Positions 13,453 to 24,897 of a stretch of 64,000 nucleotides of DNA are shown here, piece after piece. This stretch comes from Gloeophyllum trabeum ATCC 11539 (lineage: Eukaryota > Basidiomycota > Agaricomycetes > Gloeophyllales > Gloeophyllaceae). Each line of letters opens with the position of its first letter. The first letter of the stretch is position 1. The translations under genes and the position numbers were made by a program. Location: positions 614,940-678,939 of the forward strand of contig NW_006920424.1 in assembly GCF_000344685.1 (NCBI RefSeq), written 5' to 3'. The notes below the pieces were generated by a model. That model ran no database searches, had not been told where the DNA came from, and saw nothing but the letters and a program-made list of their open reading frames with translations.

Positions 13453-14775
13453 CCAGGCTCCTAAACCATCCGTCCTTAGCGTTCTCGCTCCTCCTTTACT
13501 AGGGCGCACGTGCAGTGTTATGTAATACAAATCTATTTTTAATTTATTACCGGATACAGAACGAACAAGAGGAGGAGAACGCTATAGGACGGCTGGCACA
13601 AATGTCGTCGCCGAGATCCCCGAGGCTGACTAAGCGGACGGTGGCTGAAGCCTTTCAGCAGCGGTCGGCGGGCGATGTAGAGAGCGTCTCGACACTTACC
13701 TCGTCGAGCTCACTCAGAACACATATAAACGGGTGCTAAAATGGGTTAAGACCAATGCAAATACCTTTGGTATACTTCTGACGCTCAGAGGGGCTTGTCT
13801 ATAGCCATTATGCCCCTTCAGCCGGATATTCAGCCTTCGGTACTACTGATAACCATTGCATGAGTATACCATTCAGTCAGGACATTTTTACATTGCTATA
13901 AAGTACCCCGAGCGGTAAATCCCAAGGTAATAAGTTGCAAATGGCTGCGTGAAGGCCCGCCGACCGCTGCTGAANNNNNNNNNNNNNNNNNNNNNNNNNN
14001 NNNNNNNNNNNNNNNNNNNNNNNNNNNNNNNNNNNNNNNNNNNNNNNNNNNNNNNNNNNNNNNNNNNNNNNNNNNNNNNNNNNNNNNNNNNNNNNNNNNN
14101 NNNNNNNNNNNNNNNNNNNNNNNNNNNNNNNNNNNNNNNNNNNNNNNNNNNNNNNNNNNNNNNNNNNNNNNNNNNNNNNNNNNNNNNNNNNNNNNNNNNN
14201 NNNNNNNNNNNNNNNNNNNNNNNNNNNNNNNNNNNNNNNNNNNNNNNNNNNNNNNNNNNNNNNNNNNNNNNNNNNNNNNNNNNNNNNNNNNNNNCTTACC
14301 TCGTCGAGCTCACTCAGAACACATATAAACGGGTGCTAAAATGGGTTAAGACCAATGCAAATACCTTTGGTATACTTCTGACGCTCAGAGGGGCTTGTCT
14401 ATAGCCATTATGCCCCTTCAGCCGGATATTCAGCCTTCGGTACTACTGATAACCATTGCATGAGTATACCATTCAGTCAGGACATTTTTACATTGCTATA
14501 AAGTACCCCGAGCGGTAAATCCCAAGGTAATAAGTTGCAAATGGCTGCGTGAAGGCCCGCCGACCGCTGCTGAAAGGCTTCAGCCACCGTCCGCTTAGTC
14601 AGCCTCGGGGATCTCGGCGACGACATTTGTGCCAGCCGTCCTATAGCGTTCTCCTCCTCTTGTTCGTTCTGTATCCGGTAATAAATTAAAAATAGATTTG
14701 TATTACATAACACTGCACGTGCGCCCTAGTAAAGGAGGAGCGAGAACGCTAAGGACGGATGGTTTAGGAGCCTGG
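13453..14775. repeat. Foldback element with 221-base inverted arms
   Basis: The segment 13453-13673 is repeated in inverted orientation at 14555-14775, with no difference in the stretches I compared. The spacer sequence from 13695 onwards also occurs again at 14295-14574, so the true spacer is probably only about 280 bases and the element about 720 bases. Arms of this length with a non-coding spacer fit a foldback or long-TIR MITE element. The short open frame in each arm is the same sequence read twice and shows no domain. I see no target-site duplication at the outer ends. Confidence 0.7.
13975..14294. other. Assembly gap of 320 Ns
   Basis: The bases 13975-14294 are all N. The 280 bases before the gap (13695-13974) are identical to the 280 bases after it (14295-14574), an offset of exactly 600. 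This is the signature of two contig ends that overlap but were not merged, probably because the inverted arms confused the assembler. Confidence 0.9.
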
Positions 14776-14859
14776 TGCAGGCAGTCTATAGATACTCTAG
14801 GTGCTGAAAGATCGCCCTTTCTGTCGCCCCGGACGCCCATCAGTATGACGGATTTAGTA

Positions 14860-16832
14860 GCGCCGACGGACTTGAAGTACTCTTCAAGGGACGTGCTTAA
14901 GACCTGGCAGGCCCGCATCGAACGAAGCTAGTAATGAACTCAGCTACGATCTTTCTACTCAGATCGCTCTTGAGAGTGGCCAGGTAATCCAGTACAGAAT
15001 ATGTTATTGGCAGAAGGTAATACCTCTTCGCCTATCCGGCTGCAGATGATATTGGATGTTGACCTTATGCCATGGCAGACAACGGCGTTACTCTTCCCAG
15101 TATTCCGTTCTGGGCCTCGCACCAGGGGCAATCGTGACAATACCCGTTGCCACAAGCGTTCAGTATACCTCCCTGATACTTTGGCGCCTCTGTATGAAAT
15201 ATCTCGAGATCACTGGCAGGGACGTGTGCGACATTGGACGCGTCCTGTTCGGCGGATCCAAGAGAGCGTATAAACTGGCGGCTATCATGTTCAACCCGGA
15301 CAATACATTCATCCAGGGTATGTATTCCCCCCTCCCCTGTACCGGCCTCCATCATTCCCTACTACCACGACGAACGATCCTTATGTAGCGCTACACTACA
15401 TAATAGGCGCAGAACCTCTGAACACAATCTCAAACGGAGCCCTGTGTACAGTCGCTTTCAGCGCCCTCAGGTTGTCATGTGCCTTTTCGTCAGCCTCCCG
15501 CGCACGCTCAACGACCTCGGCGGGCTGGGCGCCTTCGCCGCAGCCACTATGGGCATCTCCGCCCTGCTTATGATCGTCTTTGCTGGCGTGCAGTCACATC
15601 CGTTGGGGTATACCGGCGTTGCGCCGACTGTGACAACTTATACTTCCGGTTGCTGTTCGCCGCGGCACACGAGGTGTAAGATGGTATTGACCGAGCGGAC
15701 AGGCACGTCTTCGTTCCTGAACATCAGCTATACTTTCATCGGGCAGATTACGCTTACGACCGTGAGTACTAGTTAGTCGCCGTTCCTCTGCGTTGTTCTG
15801 CCCGCCTTTACCTCGCATTGCAGTTCATAGCAGAAATGAGGGACCCCAGGGACTTTCCAAAAGGTGCGTGATAGCAGGTAAACACGTATCCTGCTTCCTT
15901 CTATTAACCCCCTTCGCCTCATGCTTCCATTTCTTCTGTATTAAACTATGCATCCACCTGGATCGGCCCTCTGGGCTGTCACCCTGGGCGAGGGTAGCGT
16001 GTTCACTGGCACCCTGATCACTACACAGGGAACAACTACGTTGCCACGCCAGCCGTGGGCACCCTCCAGCCCATCTACAAGAGGATCGCGACCAGCTTCG
16101 CGATTCCCACCATCATCTACCTCGGGTCGTTATACTCCGTGCGTCAGTCATCTCAGCTTGCTTCCTTGCTTCATGGCCGGTGACATTACCGCTCGATGGT
16201 AGTCCGTCCCCGTGCGCCGCGTCTTCTTCCGCGTCATCCACTCCTCGCGGCACAAGCACTCGAATACGGTGCTTGCGTGGTCCGCATGGGTGGGGATCAT
16301 CACAGCGACGTGGGGCCCTGGCATGGGCCATCGTGGACGTGATACCCGTCTTCTCGGGCGTGCTGTCTCACGATCTCGCCGTTCGGTGCGCGTCCCTCCC
16401 TCCCTCACATCAAGTTCCTACCTTTTCTACAAGTATTAAACGCAGGAATATTGCCGCTTTGCAGATGGCTGGTCCGGGTGAGTTGCCAGGACGCGTGCAA
16501 GGATGAGGGGTGCGCGTGCGGTGCTAACAGGCGATGTGGAGGTTCGTTTATTGGGGGATAGCGTCCCGCCATCTGGACTCGGGGAGCACAAATGGGCCGG
16601 GCCTCAGGCTGGCGTATGGCCGAGACGCTCCTTAACTACATCCTCACATTGCTTGGGGTGTACGTTCTGGTGGCCGGCACATACGCGTGTTAACACATAT
16701 CACCCCGTAGGTGATACGAAGAGGAATGAACTTTGCTTTTCTTCGTCATAGGTGTCTGCCAGTGTGCAGTCGATTATAGACAGCTATGACCTCGGCACGG
16801 TGGGCTCGCCGTTTACGTGCGTCTCGAATGGA
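14860..16832 (+). pseudogene. Decayed amino-acid transporter (AVT/AAAP-like)
   Basis: Pieces of a fungal transmembrane amino-acid transporter can be read in order but in changing frames. They include LKTWQARIERS followed at once by TAG (about 14930), DVDLMPWQTTALLFPVF (15057), VTIPVATSVQYTSLILW (about 15133, shifted frame), SLPRTLNDLGGLGAFAAATM (15495, shifted again), FLNISYTFIGQITL (15716), FAIPTIIYLGSLYSSVP (16097), SRHKHSNTVLAWSAWVGII (16246) and a C-terminal IIDSYDLGTVGSPFTC near 16780. Stops and at least two frameshifts (near 15105 and 15475) break it, and about the first 60 residues usual for the family are missing. The N-terminal loss ends close to the foldback element, which may have caused it. 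Some apparent breaks are introns, but not all can be. Confidence 0.75.
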
Positions 16833-17244
16833 TTGCGAGGGCCGGGAGCATGCGTGCTGTCCAGTCGTCGTATATAGGATGGCGTTGAGCGGGCCTGACT
16901 CACGGCTGGTGATAGATTTCCTTCCATGGGGATGGCAACCAACAGCGCGACTGAGCAGCCTGCCGGCTGACAGTTCTTAGATTCTCCAGCTGCTGGCCCT
17001 CTTCCGATCTACAATCAACTTCACCAGCTATTGGGGGCTGATTCATCACCCCAAGCTTTGCCGCTGTCGAAGGCAAGTCGAGGGTCTGCTAGTATTTAAA
17101 TAGGGTGGTATACACGCGGGACCACTATGTAGTATACTACGATTCTTGCATTATTAGCATACAATAGGTAACAGTCGCTGCATTGCACCGAGGCATGCCT
17201 TTACCCTCAACAGTCCTTCCGATCTTATCTGAGCCCATCCCATA
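16833..17244. other. Intergenic region, no gene seen
   Basis: This holds the 3' flank of the transporter pseudogene and of the minus-strand zinc-motif gene. No open frame or RNA gene is recognisable. Confidence 0.5.
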
Positions 17245-18163
17245 CTAAGACACAGCCGTGCCCAAAGGCGCAGTGACACTCGCAGCAGGCGTCTCCACCG
17301 CCGAACCCCCCGTCGCAGGCGTGCCCGCCGGCGACCCCGACCCGCCCTTCTTCCGCCTCTCCTTCTCCCACGACGGCACGCCGCCCATCTGGCGTATCAG
17401 CGCGGCCATGCGCTCGCGCTCCGCCGCGTCGACGCTCTTCGGCGCCCTATCCTCCTTCGCCTTCTTCCGCGCGCTCGGTTTCGCGGGCGACTTGGGTGCG
17501 GCGGTCGCGTTCGCCTTCTTCGCCCGTGCGCGCGCGCGCTGGTGCTCGGACCGCTTGCGCGTGCGGCAGCTCTCGCAGGTGCGGTAGGCGTACTCGGGCG
17601 GGATGGGCTTGCGGCATTTCTTGGTGGTGCACAGGCGCTGACGCGGTTGTGGCGGGGGTGGTGTGCCTGATTCGGATTCCGACTCTGACACGGGCGGGGA
17701 GGGGGCAGCGGGGGGTGCGGGGTTGGGAGCGGGGTTCGGTGCAGGGAAGGATGCCGCGGCGGAGGTGGAGGCGACGGGCGCGTAGGGCGCGGGAGGCCAC
17801 GTAGTGTTGACGGGATAGAAGGGTGCGGGGGGTGGGTACGGCATAGGATATATCGACGGATTCTGTTGGACGACAAACTACATACGATCATAAGTCTTAC
17901 GAGCCCAACGGGTATAGTGGAATACAACGCAGTGCACGCACCGTTGCCCCGTAATGCCCCGGCATCAAACGAAATGTATGAAACCCCTGCGCGTCCGGCG
18001 CGATACCCTGTTCGACCCTTGACCGCTTCTTCGCGTCGCTCCGTTTGGCCCTGCAGGCCTCGCACGTCGTGTACCGCGAGTTGTCGGCGATCGGCGTGCG
18101 GCAGACTCTGTTTTTACATATCTTGCCCAGTGCACCGCTCGTACTTTGGGTATCTGCGGACAT
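17245..18163 (-). CDS. Protein with two C-X4-C-X12-C-X2-C modules
   Basis: Two exons (18163-17942 and 17862-17245) join in frame to give 279 residues, starting MSADTQSTSG. The first exon carries a C-X4-C-X12-C-X2-C module with CKNRVCRTPI and YTTCEACRAKR. The second carries an equally spaced module with CTTKKCRKPI and YRTCESCRTRK. Each module is followed by a Lys/Arg-rich stretch (AKRSDAKKRSR; RARARAKK). Between them lies a long Pro/Ala/Ser linker. Four cysteines in this spacing suggest zinc binding, and the basic tails suggest nuclear or nucleic-acid contact; both are inferences. I do not recognise a named family. The C-terminal third is Lys/Gly/Thr-rich and probably disordered. The intron donor GTGCGT at 17941 is strong. 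Confidence 0.7.
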
Positions 18164-21015
18164 TGTTGCGGCGAATAAGCTTTGAGCGATGGCCGGGTGT
18201 AGGGGACAAAGGTAAGAGGGAGGCGCGACGAGGGCACGTGAGTCCGACGCGTGCGGACGCGTGAGCGAACGGAAGCTTGCTCGGCTTTAAATTTCTGTTT
18301 GCGTTATCGCGCCATTCCTTTGCTGCACCCGCTACTGAAGCTGCATGCTTTCCCGAATGGAACAACTATTCTCTCGCGACGGTCGCAGGGATGGTCGGTT
18401 GGAGCTCGTAGACGCTGGCAGAGCTTCCTTCGAACGTCCTACTAGGAGAAGCGTTTCAACCAATCGGTGTGCTCTCTCTTACGAAGAGAACGGAATATCG
18501 GCTGACGGGGCGAGCTGTGCTCCGAAGGAAATCAAGCGCCTCAGTGCCACTCGTCTTCCAGCTGGCTTTCGTTGTTCTCAACGGGTATTCACTCCCTGTC
18601 CTGCTTCCAGGACTGGAGCTGCTTCCACTAGTTTCCCTCTAGCGACTGTCGCAAGGGTTGGTACGGTGGCTCTTCTAGAGAGGCCTCAGCAGCGCTGGCA
18701 GAGCTGCTGAACCACTCTTCCGGACGTCATCGGCTGCTCAGGACCAGCAGAACGGCGTAGTATTCTTACCCAGCACGGAACAGAACGGTGCTGACTGGAT
18801 AAGCTGTGCTCCGACGAAAATCAAGCGTCCTGTGCTCGCGTTGAAACTAACTTTCCAGAACAGCGCCCGGAATTGAAGGTCCTCGCGCGCGGCTCTCTAG
18901 CGGCGGTCGAAAGGCTGGTCGTGTTCTTCTACCAGCTTTCATATGCGCTGGCGGAGGTGCTCGACCATTCTTTCGAACGTCGTTGGGCCACATACCGAAT
19001 TGCAACCAGCTACCAGCCTGATCGAAGGATTCCACACAACTGCCACTGGTGTGCTGTCTCAGGGAAGGGAAGGTTGGCCTGCGCTGCGACTCCTAGCTTG
19101 TCTTCCGCCAATCTCCATCCGGTACAGGGAAAGTCCCCCATCAGTAAGACAACATAGCAATCCACTTTACACCGGATCAATTTGCCGGACACATTGAGAA
19201 ATCATACTGCCCCCATTGTTCGACAACAGGACCAGACTGGTCCAATTTCGTGTCGCACGATTTCTTCCAACCCAGTATGAAAGCTCTCTCTAGTTGCATT
19301 ACCACCGTGCCATAACCGCCCGTCGTGGCTCCAGAATATTACGTCTGTGCACGAGAACGCAGTGCCCTCCAGGTGGCGTCCTCTGGTTCGAGCTATATTT
19401 TGCATGCATGAACTGGATAGGCTGGAACGTCGATTCTCCCGAGCATCTCCTATTCTAGCAACAGTGCCTAACCTCATCTCGTACGATTACAATACTCTGG
19501 ATGGAGCGGATGGTAGGTGATCCGACTTGAGAATCGCAATGCGCCCCGTCCCTGAAGGCTCTGCCCCTGCAGAAGCTGCAATTCTACACTGATATCCCGC
19601 CTCCCAATGTTTACGGAGTGGCACCATGACTCAAAATTCCATGGTAGGTCGGATCGTGATTACCCCGCACTAGCTCGCCCGGACACACTTCGCCACTCCT
19701 CCGGCATTGCCTCCTGGGCTCACTCATACCACAACGATCTCCCCACGAATCAACACACGCCGGGCCGCCCAGCCTGCAGTGCGCTCCGCAAAGTTGCAAA
19801 CCGACGAGAGCATCCATCACCTCCCTCTCCCCTCATGCCCACGCGCACCCGCAAGCGAAGACCTCAACCACCGCGTAACGCCTCACGATTCCCGCCGAAG
19901 ATGCAGGACATCTGTGTTCGGAGTGGGATGCCTACAGTACCCCACGTTGTGGAGACCGCCACAGTTTAACCCCGCTTCTTCCTTTGACATACAACCTCCG
20001 GGGCCACTCCCGACACGTGCGGGTGGGCTGTAGATCCTGCCCTGACGTAGTTAGAACATACAGTTCCCAACAAGTCCCAGAGAACATCCCGGGAAAATTG
20101 GAGAAAACAGCGGTCATCTGGACAAATCGCGTTGTTAAGCTTGCCAGGGTCCTCTCCATGACGCGAACAATGACTTCACACCCTGTTCTACTCTAATTAC
20201 TCTCGCAAGGTCACCGGTTTCACCTGAGAGACCCTACCGCGGGTATCAAAGCACACTGACATTGGCAACGCCTTGTCACTGTCAGTGTCGACCCTTACTC
20301 AATCGATCAGACCGAGAGCGTCATCTACGGCAAAGTGTAGTTTGCACAGGTGCAATACTGTATGTACGCATTGCACTACACGACAGGCGGAAGCACTGTC
20401 TATCTAGCGAAATTTACTGTACGATGTATAGAATGTGAGACGGCAAGTGTCCCTAGGCGTGGTGGTAAGTACATGTAAGGGTGATATCGATAAGAATGCG
20501 TGGAGACTGGGAGACAACATGATTTTGGGATGCAACAATGGGGACACAGAGCACAGTTCAGTTCAGTCAGTAACAGTTCGTTCAGCGAGTCCGCAGACGA
20601 AAGAGACAGATAGAGAGCAAGGGGATATATAAAGCGTCCAAGAAAAAGAACGGGGTGGGGCGGGAATCATCCAGGGAGAATGTATGCAGCGAGATCGCGT
20701 CGCGTCCAACGCGCATGTCTCCCATCAACGCCGCGGCCAAAAGAGGGGACGGCATATGTACACCAGGGGAGCGAGCGGGGGACCAAGCGAGAGACAGCGG
20801 CGAAGACCTGTGTATGTATGCGCGTGCGCGAGACGAAAGCCGGAGAGCGACCATGCAGCTCCTCTCCCCGCGCGGGGAACGTTCGTGGTATATACGTAGC
20901 ATGTGTGCGGCATTAGGGTATCATCGGTGTGCTCGCGCGAAGAAGACCTGGAGACCAAGATGACGTCGACGGGGCGCGCGTGTGTCGTGTGTTTTTCGCA
21001 TGTGAGGCCGCTCGT
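18164..21015. other. Gene-poor intergenic region
   Basis: About 2.9 kb without a supportable gene. It contains the promoter side of the zinc-motif gene, the diverged tandem repeats at about 18371-19000, and the 3' flank of the GT2 synthase gene near 21015. Short open frames between 20655 and 20963 overlap on both strands in GC- and purine-rich sequence and are not convincing. Confidence 0.5.
18371..19000. repeat. Three diverged tandem units of about 260 bases
   Basis: A block resembling CTCTAGCGACGGTCGCAGGG recurs at about 18371, 18636 and 18893. Each copy is followed by a version of GCGCTGGCAGAGCT and then TTCGAACGTC. A second shared block, GAGCTGTGCTCCGAAGGAAA, occurs near 18511 and in altered form near 18803. 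The units differ at many positions, so this is an old duplication. No coding content is conserved between units. Confidence 0.55.
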
Positions 21016-24000
21016 CTAGTACGAGAAGACCATGAGCCAGGGGTTGAGGACGATCGGGAAGAGGATGTGGCAGCCGGCGACAATGCTAAACCAAGAATTT
21101 CAGTCACTCCTGCCAACCAAAATAATAAAAAACGAGCAGCACTCACGCAAGAGGGAAAATGACCGCCCACGCCGACCCATCCACTCTCCACGCGATCGGC
21201 ACAAGCGGCGTCGACAGGATGATAATGCCCGCAACAATGATAACCGACACCGTGAGCGGGAACCAGAAGCGCTTCCAGATCTTCGGGATCTCCTTGAAGA
21301 AGTTCGAGCGCTCGACCTCCTTCTTCGTCGCCGCCCACGTCATGTTGTACGAGAACAGGTGCGCGAGGAGCGCCTGCGACACGGGGATGCTCAGCCCGCC
21401 GAAGAAGAAGAAGCTACGGTGCGTCATTCGTCAGCACAACAATCCCACAACCACTGCGTGCAAGAAACTCACAAGAACGGTATCCACTTGATGTTCTCGA
21501 TAAAGCCCATGATGAGGCCCTTCTCGCCGAGGCGGTACTCGAGGATCGTGAAGCCCACATTACCCGAGCCGAAGAACACAATCGTCGTCGCAAGCCAGAT
21601 CTCGAACGAGTGCATGTAGAACCCGTCCACAGGGAACTGGAACCCGAGCAGCACGTAGTTGACAATACCGATCGTAATCGACGCCGCAATCCCGTCTGCC
21701 CATACAATCAGTCCACCTTCTCAAAACAAGATAGAGGAAACCACGGCACTCACAGTACGAAAACATATACGCCATCATACTCAGCTTATAATGCAACGGC
21801 GCCGCACTCCATATGAACCGATGAATCTGGTGCGCAATCGGCCCCTTGCGCCACCACTGCACGAGCGGGTTGAACAGCAGCTCGTTGCACCCGTACGCGT
21901 ACTTTTGCCAGCGGTTGAGCTCGTCGTCGACGGTGAGCGACACGCCCTCCTTGAACCCGCCCTGCGAGTACACCGCCCAGCGGATGATGAACCCGCGCAT
22001 CTGCAGGCGCAGCGCCATGTCAAAGTCCTCCGACACGTTGCTCTCGGACCAGATCTTCTCCTCCCCGTCCGCGGGGTCGACGAACGCGGCGTCCTGCAGG
22101 GCTTTCCACCGCAGGAACGCGTTGTGTCCGACGAAGGGGGCGACCTCACCGTTGGCGCACGCTGCAAAACCATCAACACCACACATCAAAGAAAACAGCT
22201 CGGTGAAAACTCACTGAACGAAATGCACTTGTTAATCCTCCGCGTAAAGTACGCAATCCCATTCTCGAAATAATGATGCGCAACCTGCATAACATCGCTC
22301 TCATGCTGGATAATCGCCACCGTCGGGTCCTCCGCCATCTCCCTCGCCGCATCCCGCAAACAATCCTCCGGCACAACCGTATCCGAGTCCACAATCAGGA
22401 TAATCTCGCCAACACGGCAACTCCGCCCATTCGCCGCCCACGGGCGGAACCGCTGCCCGCTCGCCTCGAACACCTCCTCGATCGCCATCTGCAGCGCCTT
22501 CTCCTCGAGATCCTCCCACTCACCCGCCGCCTCCCCGCTCGGGCTCGTCGGCGACATGGCAGTCATATCCCCGCCATCATGGTGCTGATACTGCATCCCG
22601 TACGCGCGCGGCTCGCCGCCGCTCCCGCGGCGCGCCGACCCGCCCTCGCGCGCCTTCTCCTGCGCCTGCAGCGCCGCGAGGTGCTTCTCCGCCTTCAAGC
22701 TCAGCGCCAGGCCGTAGTTCATGTTACTCGCCTTCTTGAACCGCCCCGCGCGCTTGAACCCGTCCGGCGCATCCTCGTGCTTCGGGCGCGCGACCCACCC
22801 GATGTTGTGGTCCGCGTAGAACGCGATGCGCGCGTCGCGCTCCTCGTCGGGAATCACGCGCAGCCCGTCGTCGTTGATGAAGATCGTCGAGGTGCCGCCC
22901 TGCCGCGCGTACGTCTGCATCGCCTTCTTGAGCGACTCGATCGACGGCGCGAGCACGGACTCGAGCGACTCTTTGTACACGGGCATCTGGATGGTGATGT
23001 GCGGGAGGTTGTTGTCGACGAGCTTGTTCGGCCGCGGCTTGACCGCACTGAAGTAGCGCGAGTTTTCGTGGTACTGCGCGACGGGGCCGATGGCCATGCT
23101 GACGTTCTGGACGATTTGTAGTGCGAAGAACTGGGGAGACAGGTCAGTCTTCAATCAGCAACTTTTAAAGTCCAACGTACCAAAGACACTGCAAAGAGGA
23201 GCGGACAGAGAGCGCAGAGCGCGAAGCGGATGTAGGTGCCGTCGAGGAGCATCTCCTGGAGGAGGATGCTGATACCGTTGCCGATGAAGAAGAGGGCGAG
23301 GCCGGCGGCGATGCCATTGTAAATGGGCGCGAGGATGCGCACGGGACGCTCCTCGGGCGCGAGGGGATCGATCTCGACGATCTTCTTGCGGCCATACCAC
23401 GTCCTCTTCACCTTTCTGCGCTTCTCCTCGCCGACGCCGCCCTTCTCCGGGTCCTCGGAGAGGCTGGCTGAGCTGCCGGCGACGCCGAGCCCGAGCTTGC
23501 TGCCGATGGTGCTGAAGCGCGGCGGCGGCATCGCGTTGGGCGAAAAGTTGGTGGTGGAGTGGCCGGAGACGGAGCCCGAGGCAGAGTTGGGGTGGGAGGT
23601 CGAGGAGGTGGCGGCGCCGAGGTGGGCGTTGGGGCGGGAGCGCCAGAGGAGCTTGATGAGGCGGTCCTCAAAGTCGCGGCAGATGGGGACGATGGTGTCG
23701 ACGGACTCTGACCAGACGACGAGGACGCGCTCGTCGCGGATGAAGGCGGCGTTCTGCTCCTTGTCGGCGTGGGGGAGGAGCATCATGGTCTCGAGGATCT
23801 GGATGCGGGTGTTGGCGTCGACGTAGATGGACTTGTCTTCTGGGCCGCTGGAAGGGGGGTGTTAGCATGGTGCATATAGTCGCGATCGGACGCCGCCCGA
23901 TTAGGCAGGGCGGATGCCTCCGCGAAAACTCACACTTCAGCGAGGGCAGCGTGCACGGCAGCGCTGCGGACCTTGACGGCGACAACGGGGTTGAGCGCGC

Positions 24001-24181
24001 TGACGGCGGTCTCGAAGGGCTCGAGGGCGATGTTCTCATAGGGAAAGACGCGGAACTCGCCGTCTGCGACGCGGAGGGCGACGCCGCAGGCGAGGTTGTC
24101 CTCTGTGGGGCGGAACCATGCGTCGCCCTGAGTCTGCTTGAAGATGTGGTGGAGGAAGGCGTCGTAGCGGTCGTAGTCCAT
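21016..24181 (-). CDS. Family 2 glycosyltransferase, membrane polysaccharide synthase
   Basis: Seven exons on the minus strand (24181-23934, 23847-23181, 23130-22215, 22161-21754, 21695-21475, 21413-21146, 21085-21016) encode about 932 residues. Two hydrophobic segments (around ILAPIYNGIAAGLALFFIG and FALCALCPLLFAVSLFF) precede a GT-A domain with the DXD-type sites INDDGL and ILIVDSDTVVPED, the acceptor region SESNVSEDFDMALR and an (x)xxRW-type ELNRWQKYAYG motif. Several more membrane helices follow to the C-terminus. This layout is that of processive GT2 enzymes such as chitin or hyaluronan synthases and fungal cellulose-synthase-like proteins; the sugar product cannot be told. The N-terminal cytosolic part (MDYDRYDAFLHHIFKQTQ) is typical of the fungal subfamily. 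It is divergent from the GH16 gene, which suggests a shared wall role. Confidence 0.82.
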
Positions 24182-24897
24182 GGCGGCGACGACGACGGCG
24201 ACGACGAGGAGAACGACGAGGACGGGGGGAAGAGGGGGGAGGAGGACACGCGGCGGAGAGTTGGCAGGGAGGAGGACTTCTTATGGCGATGGCAAAGTAT
24301 AAATGGAACCCCGGGCTGATAACGCCTATCTTGCCTTTTCGGGCGGGGCAGCAGCGGCGGGACCGACTGCCCTGCTGGGAAGTGCAGTTGCTTGTTTGGG
24401 AACCGTTCAGCCGGTGTCAGATCCGGACGCCGATCGGTGAGAGCGCTCGCCCTGCCGACGCGTTTCAACGAGCGCCCTGGGTGACGTAGGCTGGCGTCAT
24501 TGGTACGAAGGGGGTGGTGAGTGCTGGGGAATGACTCTGAAGAAATGAAGGGGAAATGAAAGGAAAATGCAAGGAAAATGCAAAGAAAATGCAACGAAAT
24601 TACAAACGACACTATCTCAACATGCAAGTGTCTCGCCGGAATGGAGTGCAGCGGACAGCAAACGCCGTCGCGCCCCAAGCAGCGCAGGCATTCCCCGAAG
24701 CAGCCGCGGCAGCCGCCGGCAGCTTATCGAGGCGTCACGTCACGTCGATCAGACAGACGATATGGAGAGGGACCCCGGAAGCGCGGCTATCTAATGGCAC
24801 GGGCAGAGTTGGCCTCGCTGCTCAAAAGAGCCCCTTCCTTGCGGGCTCCCCCACCAGACACCGTGTCCGACACCCCGTCCCAGTGTCCTCCGCCGCC
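24182..24897. promoter_or_regulatory. Divergent intergenic region between GT2 synthase and GH16
   Basis: The two probable cell-wall genes start in opposite directions with 716 bases between their ATGs, so their promoters lie here. The sequence contains a run of AAGGAAAATGCA-like direct repeats at about 24550-24600. I do not see a clear TATA box whose position would decide a start. Confidence 0.55.

Noticed and set aside
13949..14404. Open frame running through the N gap
   Set aside because: Most of it is Ns and its ends are the two copies of the foldback spacer, so it is not a gene.
22273..23121. 282-codon plus-strand frame opposite the GT2 synthase
   Set aside because: Arg-rich antisense shadow of the conserved synthase exon.
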